Below, piece after piece: positions 11,091 through 20,803 of a stretch of 24,356 bases of DNA. The stretch is from a bacterium (GTDB taxonomy: Bacteria; Patescibacteria; JAEDAM01; Absconditabacterales; Absconditicoccaceae). The stretch spans positions 1 to 24,356 of the forward strand of contig JAFRZH010000034.1 in NCBI GenBank assembly GCA_017442645.1. The letters are read 5' to 3'. How positions within the stretch are numbered: the stretch's first letter is position 1; every line of letters begins with the position of its first letter. Both the position numbers and the translations under genes were made by a program. The notes under the pieces are model-generated. The model did not search any database. It was not told the origin of the DNA and saw only the letters and a list, made by a program, of their open reading frames with translations.

Positions 11091-11134
11091 TTAAAAAAAG
11101 ATAAGAAATCTGACCGACTTTTCAAGAGATAAAA

Positions 11135-11389
11135 TTATTCATCGAATACCTGTCATTCTAAGGATTCAAAGAGAGCATCTTTAAATAAACAATCAGGTTG
11201 ATCATTTAGGTTATGGATTATCGTATCAGGAGACCATTCTTTTTTTACCGTTGTATCTGAAGACACCGGTTGATTATCTCAAGATGAATTTAAACATCAT
11301 GATAATGCAATAATGATTGAAAGTATACCTGTTATTTTAGCTCATTCTTTCAAAAATTTACTGATATTATAACTGTTTTCCATATTCAT
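11135..11389 (-). CDS. Small lipoprotein, 84 aa
   Basis: The frame is visible only with UGA as Gly. The N-terminus is Lys-containing, the hydrophobic core 'ITGILSIIIAL' is followed by the lipobox LSGC, and the Gly of the lipobox is itself UGA. About 50 mature residues follow, acidic and without a known domain. An alternative ATG at 11383 would drop two residues. It sits 68 nt upstream of metG on the same strand and diverges from the DUF2304-GT2 gene. The role is unknown. Confidence 0.75.
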
Positions 11390-11545
11390 TTTTAGGATAA
11401 GTAAAATTTATCTTTCAAAAGAATAAAAAAATATCAATGGATGTCAATGTTTTTCTGTATATCGTTTCCCCTCTAACTATTTTCTTCTTTATTTTTTATG
11501 CGAAATCATTACTTTTTAGCTATATTTATTCCCATTGATTGAAAA

Positions 11546-12634
11546 ATGACGGTTCTCCAAATATTTTTTATTCTCACAGGAGGATTCTTTCTTCTCTATG
11601 TTTTTGACTTGAAGAAAAGAAAAAAAATCTGACTTTTACCCTTTTTTATTTTGCTATTTTGAGATATTTTTGTTTTGATAGTTTCTTTCAATGTAGAAGC
11701 TTTTAATCAATTAACAACTCGTATAGGAATCAATAGGGGAGCAGAATTAATTGTGTATTGTGCAATTATTTTTCTTGCGTTTTCCTATTTACATTTGATC
11801 AATAAAACAGAGAAACAAAATGCAGAATTGACAAGATTGATCTCTCAAATAGCAATTCAACAATGTTTTCAATCTGCTCAAGAGAGAATTCAGACTTTTT
11901 CTTCTCTTTCTAAAAAGGATGACTATGTAGTACATATGAGAGTCTATAATGAAGCTACGACTTTGAAAGAACAGGTTGAAAATGTCATTAACTATGGGTA
12001 TAGAAAAATTCTTTTGATTAATGATGGTTCTCGTGATGCTTCTGCTCAAATTATTCAAGATTTACAAAAGGAACATCAAGATTGCCTTATCCTTTGTTGT
12101 ACGCATACGATCAATCGTTGAGGAGGATCTGCTAATAAAACAGGATTCGCATTTTTAAAACAGTATGCTGATTTGTTGAAGATTCGTTATGTGATTACGT
12201 TTGATCCTGATGGACAAATGGATATTGCAGATATGGAAACCTTTGAAAAAGAAGTTGAAAAGGGGAGTGCAGATATTTATCTTGGTTCAAGATTTGTTGG
12301 AAAGATGAAAAATGATACGATGCCGAAAATGAGAAAAAGAATTTTGAAAATTTCGAGATTCATTACCAGATTGCTGTATCATGTAAAGGTTTCTGATCCT
12401 CATAATGGATATAGAGTATATCCTATTGAAACTCTTAAAAAGATTGAAATTCAGGCTGATGGAATGCATTATGCAAATGAAATTAATGAGCAGATTCATC
12501 AACTTGGTTTGAAATTTAAGGAAGTTCCTGTACATATTACTTATACGGATTATAGTCTTGGAAAAGGACAAAAAAATTCCAATAGTATCAAATTAGGAAT
12601 AGAAATGCTTTATCAAAAATTTTTCTTTAAATAA
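11546..12634 (+). CDS. DUF2304 membrane domain fused to a GT2 glycosyltransferase
   Basis: 362 aa. Residues 1-90 have three membrane helices (about 3-20, 30-49, 67-84) and a following Gln/Glu-rich helix, the pattern of DUF2304. From about residue 125 a GT-A fold resembling polyprenyl-phosphate sugar synthases begins: 'RVYNEATTL', 'ILLINDGSRDAS', 'NRGGGSANKTG' (first Gly UGA), the metal-binding 'FDPDGQM', 'YLGSRFVGK' and 'DPHNGYRVY'. DUF2304 is usually a separate small protein next to such an enzyme, so this is a fusion. It probably attaches a sugar to undecaprenyl phosphate at the membrane (inference). The next gene starts one base after its stop. Confidence 0.88.
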
Positions 12635-12635
12635 A

Positions 12636-13868
12636 ATGGGAAAAGCAATCCACCGACAAACTCTAAAAAAAGGAATAAAAGTCTGACTAAAAATGATCGA
12701 TCAAGGACTTTCTCTCGTTGCAAGAGGATTGATTAAAATCTATCAATGGACCTTATCTCCAGATGAATGAATTTTTTCCTCCGTTCTGAAAGGGAAAATT
12801 TGTCATCATACTCCTCACTGTAGTCAATACGGAATGGAAGTTCTTGAAAGATACGGTTTTTTTCGAGGACTTTGAATGATTACTGATAGAATTTTAGCTT
12901 GTAAACCTTCATTATCCATGACTTATGATCCCTCTCATTATTCTGTAGTGTTTTTTTCTTCGGCTGAAATCGGAGTTCCCTTTTTAGAAATTTTGAAAAA
13001 TGATCCGAGATTTGAAGTGACCGGAATCGTGACTCAAGGCGATAAACCATTTGGAAGAGGACTGCAGTTGAAAGAGAATATCATCAAAGAAAAAGCAAGA
13101 GCATTCTTCCCTGAACAGTCAGATTTTTCTTCTTTTATCCAAACTCCTGAAACTCTCCGTAAGAATACGGAAGAAGGAGATGCTTTTTATCAATGGTTAA
13201 AAGCGAAAAATCCCGATTTTCTCGTGGTGATTGCATATGGAAATATCCTCACGAAAAGAATTTTGGAGATTCCACAGTTCTGAGCAATCAATATTCATGG
13301 TTCACTCTTGCCAAAATATCGTGGAGCTTCGCCTTTGCAGACCGTTTTTTTAGAAAAAGAGAAAGAAACCTGAATCACCATCATGAAAATGGATGCTTGA
13401 ATGGATACTGGAGCAATCATCGATTCTTTGAAAATCAAAATTCCTTTTCATCGAACCACTGCTGATCTCATCGAAACGTTTAAAGAAGTAGGACCAAGTT
13501 TTTTCGCAGATACTCTTTGGAATTTTGGGAAAGGAGTTACGAAAGCTGAACCTCAAGACGAATCTCAAGCAACTTATTGTAAAAAAATTGAGAAATCTGA
13601 TGGAGAAATAAATCCTTGTGAAGACACCTTAGAGGAGATTTATGCTAAATATAGAGCTTTCTCTCTTCGACCAAAGATCCGATTTACGCGAAAAGAGAAA
13701 AAGGTAATCGTTGAAGCATTGAAACTTGATGAAGCAACCTTTGAAACTCATAAAAAATCTCCCCTTTTTCAAGGGAAGACCTTAAATCCAAGTATTCTTT
13801 CCCTTTCAGTGAAACCTGAAGGGAAAAAAGCGATGGATTGGAAAAGTTTTTGTAATGGATATTGTTAG
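12636..13868 (+). CDS. YidD-Fmt fusion: membrane insertion factor joined to methionyl-tRNA formyltransferase
   Basis: One 410-codon frame with TGA as Gly, ending in TAG. Residues 1-100 are YidD-like: 'GLIKIYQWTLSP', then 'CHHTPHCSQYGMEVLERYG', 'ITDRILACKP' and 'YDP'. From about residue 103 Fmt begins with 'VVFFSSAEIGVPFLE', then 'GIVTQGDKPFGRG', 'INIHGSLLPKYRGASP' with the catalytic Asn and His, 'ETGITIMKMDAGMDTGAI' with the catalytic Asp, and a complete C-terminal domain. Fmt formylates Met-tRNAfMet; YidD assists membrane protein insertion. No stop or shift separates them. An internal ATG at 12918 might yield a free Fmt. It is cotranscribed with the DUF2304-GT2 gene (1-nt gap). Confidence 0.9.
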
Positions 13869-13941
13869 TATATCGGTAAAAAACTTCAAAAAAGGGGAGT
13901 GATAAAACAGAAAAAAAAGAAAATTTAGTGCTTAAAATAAT

Positions 13942-13969
13942 TTGACATTTGCATAGAGATGTCTATTAT
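13942..13969 (+). promoter_or_regulatory. Near-consensus promoter of the 14004 gene
   Basis: TTGACA (13942-13947), a 16-bp spacer and TATTAT (13964-13969). An upstream in-frame ATG at 13959 lies inside the promoter and would not be on the transcript, so the gene should start at 14004. Confidence 0.7.
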
Positions 13970-14003
13970 AACCATTGTTATTTTTATTATTTACAAAGAA
14001 GTA

Positions 14004-14342
14004 ATGGAGAATTGTGATTTAGAAATTAAAGCAACAACAAAAAATCCTATCGAAATGATTTTGAATTATATAGGGGAGACTTTTCCTTATATGAAAATAA
14101 CAGATGCTCAGAAAAATGAATTATATTATATGCTCTCTTATGCATATAATAATGCTTCAGAAAACGATAGAGATGAAGCTATTTCATATTTAGTAAATGA
14201 TAAACAAGAAATTATAGAAGATTGGAGACAAAACTATGCAGATCCCGAAGAGATGATCAATTTCTTAGAAAAAAATCTTAATGTTAAATATGAGGAGTAC
14301 AAGAGACCTACAGAACCTAAGGGAAATACTCGGCTATACTAG
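14004..14342 (+). CDS. Orphan small acidic protein, 112 aa
   Basis: The start at 14004 is chosen because the ATG at 13959 falls within the promoter; the leader would be about 28 nt. The product is acidic and helical, with 'ILNYIGETFPYMKITDAQKN' and 'YNNASENDRDEAISYL' as its clearest parts, and ends in TAG. There is no UGA codon, but it has only two glycines. It shows no signal peptide, membrane segment or known motif. With its own near-consensus promoter and a GAAA-loop terminator it is a stand-alone and probably well-expressed unit. The function is unknown. Confidence 0.72.
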   Translation: MENCDLEIKATTKNPIEMILNYIGETFPYMKITDAQKNELYYMLSYAYNNASENDRDEAISYLVNDKQEIIEDWRQNYADPEEMINFLEKNLNVKYEEYKRPTEPKGNTRLY

Positions 14343-14371
14343 GGGAAGCATCTCTATAATGAAAAAAATAA

Positions 14372-14405
14372 AAACTCTAGATGAAAATCTGGAGTTTTTT
14401 TGCTT
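14372..14405 (+). terminator. Intrinsic terminator with GAAA tetraloop
   Basis: An 11-bp stem (14372-14382 with 14387-14397, one wobble pair) is closed by GAAA and followed by a T-run. Confidence 0.9.
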
Positions 14406-14460
14406 TTTTTCTTTTTCTTGAGTATAATTAAGGGAGTTTTATTTTCTTTATTGTTGAAGT

Positions 14461-17364
14461 ATGGATACAAATCAAAATCCGCAAAATGCTAATATACAAA
14501 ATCCTATTCAACCTCCTTTTCAAAATCAACCTCAAATGCAAGGAGGACCGTCTTTTCAGCAACCACAAAATAATCAAATAACTATTACGCAATCTCAAAA
14601 TATTATCCAGAATCCTATTCAGCCCCCTATTCAAAATCCTGTGCAAAGTCCTATGTTACAAGCACCGATACAAGGTCCAGTGGAAGTCTCAGAACAGACT
14701 GTAGTGCAAACACCTGTGCAACTTCCAATACAAGAACCTATAGAAAAGGTAAAACAAGAAATTCCTCAACAAGGAATACAACAAAACATGCAGACTCAAG
14801 AACAAAATCAGGCAGATCAATGGCTGCAACAACAAATGATGGAGCAAAATACAGTTTCACAACCAGTACAACAAGTCAGTCAGACTTCTTCTCCTTCTTT
14901 CCAAGGGACTCAACCACAGGTTTCTCAAAGTCAAATGCAACTTCAACAATTATTAGCTCAGCAAGATGCTTATAAAAAACAGTATGAATCTATTGTTAAT
15001 TTTTTAAGACAAAATCCTAATCAAACTCCTGAAACAATAGCAGCATACAAATCTCAACTGCAACAATTAAATGGAGCTTATTTGCAGATAGATACTCAAT
15101 TGAAAGCTTTGTGATATGGACAACAGCAAAAGGTGAATAAACCAACAACAATCAAAACGGGGGATAGAGCTAATTTTTCCTTAAAAAAATTAGGAATTGG
15201 ATGTTGAATCTTTTTGGTTATTTTAGCGATAGGATTTTGATTTTGAATTAATTTTTTGGTCGCAAATCCTGATGCATTTGCAAGTATGGGAATTACCACT
15301 TCAACGGCAAAAAGTTTATTATCTATTTTTGCAGGAATTTTCTTTTGAGTTCCTCTCTTAGTAGGATTAGGAATTCTTATTTCCAATATTTATAAACTCA
15401 TTACGGTCAAAAATCAGTCAAAAGGAAAATTTATTGGAGGAATTTTTTGAGCATTTTTGATTTTTTGAATTTTTTGAGGAGGAATTGCATTTGTCTTTGG
15501 TAAAATAGGAGAAATTAAAGTTGAAGAGAAGATTAATTCAAATGAGATGGTAATCCCTTATATTGTAGGACAAAATGATAAAAAAATTCCTTATACATCT
15601 AAGATCCCTTTAATTGCTCCAGCACAATTTGCTTATCAAGTACAACCAGCTCTTATTAATGCTTATGCAACGAAAAATCTTGGAGAAGTAAGTGTGTCTA
15701 ATGTAAGTTTACACTGTGGAAATGGAGATGCAAATGGAAGTTGAGAACAAATTTTAAAATATGGACAAAATGGATTTGAAGGATATTGTTTATATACAAA
15801 GAAAGGAACATACGTTATCAATCTTGAAATTTTCTATACAAACCTTTTGACAAATGAACCTAAAAGAGCGCTCGTTCCAGTTTGAAATGGAAAACTTGAT
15901 TTTATTTCCGAGATCTCTTTGGTACTTGCAAATAGTAAGAAACCTCTCGAATTTAAAAATGGAGAATTCATGCTTGGAAAAGCACCTGCAAAAATTACGG
16001 TGGATTCTAGTGAAGTTTTCAAAGATTTTAATCTTTGAGAATATCGTGTAAAATGGGATTTAGATGGAGATAACGAGATAGATAGAGAAAATCTTGTAAA
16101 TTTTGATTATACGTTTAAAAGACCAAAAGTTTTTTATCCAAGTTTCTCTTTCCCTGATCTTTCAGATTTTGTTTACTCTTTCCCTGTAAGAGTAGAGCAG
16201 GGGGATATCCCAATTTGTGATATCAAACTTCTTCCAATAGAAAAAACAAAATATAAAATTCAGACAGAATTCTATGATGGAGTTACTTCGAGTATCGCTA
16301 ACTTTTTATATACCGTTGTTGATTCAAAGACAAAAGCGGTGAAATATACCAATAAAGAAAAAACACTCGATTTTTCTTATACTTTCCCAGAAGTTGGAAA
16401 TTATTATGTAGCATTGGAATTCGTTACGGTTGATGGAAAAAAATGAACTTGTGAATCTGAACCAATTCAAATGCAGACAGAGAAACTTACTTTTGATACA
16501 AAATTCTCTCTTAAAGGACCTTGAGAAAGAGATTACAAAGTAACAAAACTTTCAGGAGAAAGTCTTTCTATTTCTCAGATTCCGCAAGAAATGAATTTCG
16601 AATTTGTAAATGTATCTTCTCAAGGAATCTCCGTTGAAAAAAGAGTGTTCCTAGATGGAGAAGCTGTTATCGATGATGAAGGAATTTATCACTTTAAATT
16701 TACAGAAGAAAAAAATCATGAGTTGAAAATTGTCGTAGAAGATACTGAGAAAAAATTAATATCAGAAAAAATAATTTCAATCATTGTTAAAACTCCAGAT
16801 TTAGATTGTTTTTCTTTCTCTGTAACTCCAGATCAAGGATATGAACCTCTTAAAGTAACGCTCGATGCATCAAAAGTAAAATTAAAAGATCCTGATGATA
16901 GTGCTGTATATTTTTCATTTGATTTTGGTGACGGAGAAAAGAAAGAAAATGTTACCAATGGAATTATGTCGCATACCTATAAATATGATTTTCAAAAAGA
17001 AAATGGAGAATTTAGTCCTACAGTGACAGTGCGTAGTCGTAAAGGATTGACTTGTACTCAGAAACTTGCTTATCCTATCATTGTTAAAAAAGAACTCGTT
17101 CAAATTGAACTTACATCACCTACGCATCCAACTCAAATTGCAAAAGTGGGGAAAACGGTTGGATTTTATGCAGAATTTAATGGCTATCCTGAAACAATGA
17201 CATGGAATTTCGGAGATGGAACAGATGAATATACTTGTAAAGGAAGAAATTGTACAGAAGTTACTCATGAATTCTGAAAATCAGGGAAATACACCGTCCG
17301 TCTTAGTTTGGATTTCGAAGATACGCAATCTGTTCAAAAAACACTTACGTTCACTATTCAATAA
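14461..17364 (+). CDS. Large membrane-anchored PKD-domain protein, 967 aa
   Basis: Residues 1-215 are low complexity, mainly Gln, Pro and Asn with repeats of the type NPIQPP and PVQ, ending in a short Gln-rich helix. Three membrane helices follow (about 246-267, 285-308, 325-347), with many UGA glycines. The remaining about 600 residues are beta-rich and probably outside the cell, with at least two PKD (Ig-like) domains marked by 'SFDFGDGEKK' with 'SHTY', and 'WNFGDGTDEY' with 'HEFGKSGKYTVRLSL'. A third region, 'KWDLDGDNEIDRE', may be another or a calcium-binding loop. Such domains serve adhesion or protein-protein contact. Host attachment is a reasonable guess for an episymbiont, not shown. 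Confidence 0.88.
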
Positions 17365-17378
17365 AAGGTAAGCAACAT

Positions 17379-17822
17379 TTATACAATTCCAATTAATCTC
17401 TTTTTACGAATATCTACCAATGGACTTAATTTTATTCATTCATATATTTTATTGAGGATATTCTGGGGAAGATTTCAAATATATTTGAATTTATTTTTCA
17501 AGTATTCAGTATAAATCGAAAAAATATCACATTGAGAAATAGTATTACAATTAAAGCAAGTTCTTTTAGAAAAAAAAGGAATTTCTCAATTTGCTACAAT
17601 TACTAATGTCTCGAGAGGTAAAATCCTATTTCTTATAAATTTCTCATTATTTTCGATTTGACTTGTTGCAATAGAGAGATAAATTAAATTTCAAGTATTA
17701 ATAAAATCTTTATTTAGTATAACTTGGTAGTGAGGCTGAGGAGTTTCAATCTTTCCGTGTAACAAATAAACCTGTCATGCTGCAAAAGATTCAAGCAATC
17801 CGTTGATATCTTTATATTGCAT
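17379..17822 (-). CDS. Toxin-like partner of the Panacea antitoxin, 147 aa
   Basis: The ATG overlaps the end of the upstream DUF4065 gene by 11 nt, the usual layout of a type II toxin-antitoxin pair. Read with five UGA glycines the frame is complete to TAA at 17379, only 14 nt from the convergent PKD gene. The sequence has a beta-barrel look: 'HYQVILNKDF', 'NLIYLSIATSQIENN', 'LVIVANGEIPFFSKR' and 'CFNCNTIS'. This resembles PemK/MazF-like or related small ribonuclease folds seen beside such antitoxins; I cannot name the family firmly. If so it would cleave RNA when unbound. Confidence 0.7.
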
Positions 17823-18378
17823 AACTTGCTCTTTCCAAATATAAATTTTTCACAATTTCTAAATTTTCATCACTATCATTAAAAATCTCATTTTGTCACA
17901 CAGAATTCTCAAAAAATTTTGTAATATCCATTTTCGCTCGCTGATTCTGTTCGTTGTAAACATCTGCCCATTCTTTGTATTTATGAGTATCTTCAACTAA
18001 ATCTTTCCAATTTTCGTTTCAAAATGTTTTCAAAATTAAATCTAATATTTTTTTCTCTGTTTCTGATAGCATATCAAATTCATCGATATTTGAATCTAGT
18101 TTTATATCATAATTATTGATTTTTGAAAACGGTATTTTTTTTCATTGAAAATCAATATCTTCTGGATTCTTGATAATATCATAAGTATGAGAAGCTACTG
18201 GTCAATATTTCATAGCACAATAAGTATCGTTTGTAATCAGATTCCCATACAGTCTTAAATGTAATTTATCAGCAAAAAAAACTAGTTTCAATACCTTAGT
18301 ATAATTCATTGTTTTTTCTGATGTATGTTGCAAAAGATAGGATATTACTTGAGTAATTTTTTCAATATCTACATACAT
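17812..18378 (-). CDS. Panacea/DUF4065 (SocA-like) antitoxin, 188 aa
   Basis: The N-terminal 70 residues carry the DUF4065 signature: 'YTKVLKLVFFADKLHLRLYG', then 'AMKYGPVASHTYDIIK', where the conserved Gly of YGP is UGA. In characterised Panacea pairs this domain neutralises many unrelated toxins by direct binding. The C-terminal half is a charged helical extension. The gene comes first and overlaps its partner by 11 nt. The ATG at 18378 opens the frame; a nearby ATG at 18374 is followed at once by TAG. A promoter lies about 50-80 nt upstream. Four of five glycines are UGA. Confidence 0.85.
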
Positions 18379-18429
18379 TTCGTTATTTCAAAGAGTAAAG
18401 AATAACAATCACTGCAACCTAACGTTAAT

Positions 18430-18457
18430 CTTATAGGGAAATAAAATTTTAAGTCAA
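18430..18457 (-). promoter_or_regulatory. Promoter of the Panacea pair with adjoining palindrome
   Basis: On the minus strand TTGACT (18457-18452), a 16-bp spacer and TATAAG (18435-18430). An 8-bp palindrome TAACGTTA (18420-18427) lies directly at the expected transcription start and could be an operator (inference). Confidence 0.6.
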
Positions 18458-18526
18458 GTTTTTTTGAGACATTTTTGTTCAGATTTTTTTCTTGATTTTT
18501 GCTTATATTTTCTTATCGTAAAAAAT

Positions 18527-18667
18527 GCTTACAGATATATGATGAAGACTGGTGGAGTCTCCAATCTATTATAAAATTTTTATTCAAGAGGAAATTTAGC
18601 ACTCTAGTGAGTGGAGATATCTCTTGGATAGAATTTTGAGGATTCTACTGGTCGTATATCTGTAAGC
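18527..18667 (+). ncRNA. Structured non-coding RNA, 6S-like candidate
   Basis: A perfect 13-bp closing stem joins 18527-18539 to 18655-18667. Inside are a short hairpin (AGACT with AGTCT) and a long rod-like arm made of AATC with GATT, ATTCAAGAG with CTCTTGGAT, and an apical CACTC/GAGTG hairpin. This closing stem, open middle and long arm is the general plan of 6S RNA, which binds RNA polymerase holoenzyme, but at about 141 nt it is short and no sequence signature was recognised. A rho-independent terminator overlaps its 3' end. No open frame covers it. That it is an RNA gene is well supported; the 6S identity is a guess. Confidence 0.7.
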
Positions 18668-18695
18668 ACCACTCGTTAGTGTGCTTTTTATTTTA
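18665..18695 (+). terminator. Terminator of the ncRNA
   Basis: The AGCA/TGCT and CACT/AGTG arms (one bulged C) close on a CGTT loop, followed by TTTTTATTTT. It overlaps the last bases of the ncRNA closing stem. Confidence 0.85.
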
Positions 18696-18737
18696 GGGAA
18701 AAAATTTGCTAGGAAATAAAGCTAGTCTGCATATTTA

Positions 18738-18844
18738 GACTTATTTATAAAAAAGGGGTCTTATAATGGTTTGGCGACTATGATATGGAGATTAGCTTTA
18801 TATCTTAGGAGGAGGGTGGGGTTTATATAAGGTCAATCATTTCC
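18738..18844 (+). promoter_or_regulatory. Promoter and G-rich leader of the glycan operon
   Basis: A -10 box TATAAT (18762-18767, followed by GG) has only a weak -35 candidate about 18 bp upstream. The leader contains the run GGAGGAGGGTGGGG (18808-18821), out of place in such AT-rich DNA and 23 nt from the ATG, too far for a normal ribosome site. A 16-codon frame (18780-18830) spans it. No known riboswitch is recognised. Confidence 0.45.
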
Positions 18845-19645
18845 ATGAAATTTTCAATAATCACTCCATCATTCAATCAGGATGAATTTATAGAAAGAAC
18901 AATAGAATCAGTAGTAAATCAAAAATGAGATTTTAAAATTGAATATATCATTATGGACTGATGATCTACTGATTGAACCGTTGAAATACTAAAAAATTAT
19001 GAGAAGAAATTAAAGTGAAATGATAGAATAACTTTCATCCGAAAATCAGAAAAAGATAAATGACAATCAGATGCAATTAATAAATGATTAAAATTAGCAA
19101 CTTGAGATATTCTTACATACTTAAATAGCGATGGTACATTAGAACAATGAGCCTTACAATTAGTAGCAGACAAGCTTTGAAAATCTGACAAAAAATGGAG
19201 TTATGGAAAATGTAGAATAATTGATAAAGAAGACAAAGAAATAAGAAAACGAATTACTTTGTATAAAAATATTTTATGAAGAAATTTTTCATATTCTAAA
19301 TTATTAACAGAGAACTTTATCTCTCAGATGACAGTTTTTTGGAAAAGAGAAGTAATGGAGAAATGCTGATATTTTGATGAAAACGAGCATCTATGTATGG
19401 ACTATGAATATTGGCTTAGAATTTGAGAACACTTTGAACCATTATATATCCCTGAATATATAGCTGATTTTAGATTTTATCAAACAAGTAAATCAGGGGC
19501 ACATTTTGATAAACAATTTAAAGATGAATTAAGATTAGCCAAGAAATATGCTAGATGAAGATATAAATGGTCATTATTAGTACATAAATTCAATTATTAT
19601 AAAATAACTTGGATTTATAAAGTTTTATCTTTTATTAAGAAGTAG
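18845..19645 (+). CDS. GT2 glycosyltransferase, 266 aa
   Basis: GT-A fold transferase using a nucleotide sugar, cytoplasmic face of the membrane. It starts 'KFSIITPSFNQDEFIERTIE', has 'YIIMDGGSTDGTVEIL', 'KGQSDAINKGLKLATGDIL' and the metal-binding 'YLNSDGTL', and later 'DYEYWLRIG', the order seen in WcaA-type sugar transferases. 13 of 16 glycines are UGA, including those in DGGSTDG, so no standard-code frame exceeds a fragment. It ends in TAG. The GT4 gene starts 3 nt later, making this the first gene of a surface-glycan operon. The sugar and acceptor are unknown. Confidence 0.9.
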
Positions 19646-19648
19646 GAG

Positions 19649-20803
19649 ATGAAACAAAAAAAAATCTTAGTAGTGATACCATATTTCATACCAGCATATA
19701 GCTACTGATGACCAGTGAAAGTTGCTTATGATTATGCGGTTAAGCTAAAAGAAAGATGATATGATATAACTGTAATTACAACTGATGCATTAGATAAAGA
19801 TAATAGAATAAAAAAACTAGAAGAAACTATAGACTGAATAAAAATAATCAGATTTAAAAACTTTTCAAATTACTTAGCAAAATTTCACAATATATACCTA
19901 CCATTATGAATTACAAAACGAGTTAAGAGAAATATTAAAAATTATGATATTGTTCATATGCACGATTTTTTTACATATCTAAATGTAATTGCAGGTAAAT
20001 ACTGTAGGAAAAACAATATTCCATATATCATCCAACCACATTGAAGTGCTAATTTTCTGCCTGAAAGATGAAAATCTTTTATCAAAAAAATATTTTTTAA
20101 GCTATTTTGAACTAAATTGTTTGAATGAAGTAAATCAATAATTGCAGTAAGTCAGTATGAAAAGAATAATATTTATTATGAAGATAAAGATAAAATTGAA
20201 ATAATTTATAACGGAATAGATACCAAAACAATCAAAGAATACGAAAAATCTATAACTGAAAAAGATATAAAAGACTTCAAATCAAAATTTTGATTAAATT
20301 GAAAGAAAATTATTTTTTCAATGTGAAGACTCCACAATGTGAAAAGATTTGATAAATTAATAGATTGGTCTAAAGATATATTAATGAAGAATAAAGATTG
20401 TCGTGTAGTTATTTCATGACCTGATGAATGAGAAATGGATAAATTGAAACAACAAATAAAAGATAACTGATTAGAGTGAAAAGTAATTTTGACATGATGA
20501 TTATATGGAAAAGAAAAATATATCGCATATTGAATAGCAAATATTTTTACCCTCCTATCAGATTCAGAAGCAGGTGCAGTAACAGTAACAGTAACAGATG
20601 CTATATATTATAATTTGCCTTTAATATTATCCAAATGATGTAATTTTGAATTTAAAAACGAATATGTAAAAATTGTTGATAAAAAATCTGACTTTGAAAC
20701 TGCTATTTGAGAGCTAATAGATAAAAAAGCGAACTATTCATTCTGAAAAGAATTCGATATGGATTATTTAATTACTAAATTAGAAAAGATATATGATAAA
20801 TAA
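19649..20803 (+). CDS. GT4 (GT-B fold) glycosyltransferase, 384 aa
   Basis: Retaining glycosyltransferase of family GT4. The N-terminal acceptor domain begins 'KQKKILVVIPYFIPAYSYGG' with 'VKVAYDYAVKLKERGYDITV'; 'IIYNGID' marks the linker, and 'FSMGRLHNVKRFDKLI' opens the sugar-nucleotide domain. 'SGPDEGE', 'LTGGLYGKEK' and 'LLSDSEAGAV' follow, the last in the place of the usual E-x7-E region. About 22 of 26 glycines are UGA. Three tandem GTAACA units (20579-20596) encode VTVTVT in this catalytic region. It overlaps the next gene by 11 nt. It acts in the same glycan pathway as its neighbours; the linkage cannot be predicted. Confidence 0.9.

Noticed and set aside
11437..11707. An open frame upstream of and overlapping the DUF2304-GT2 gene, hydrophobic at first.
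   Set aside because: It overlaps the well-supported frame by more than 150 bp, loses any membrane-protein character after about 35 residues, and has no family resemblance.
13193..13465. An open 90-codon frame inside the Fmt region.
   Set aside because: It is out of frame with clear Fmt motifs and is present only because standard-code stops are sparse there.
13951..14357. A 9-bp inverted repeat (ATAGAGATG) on either side of the 14004 gene.
   Set aside because: Too short in AT-rich DNA to mean mobility; no transposase or target duplication is present.
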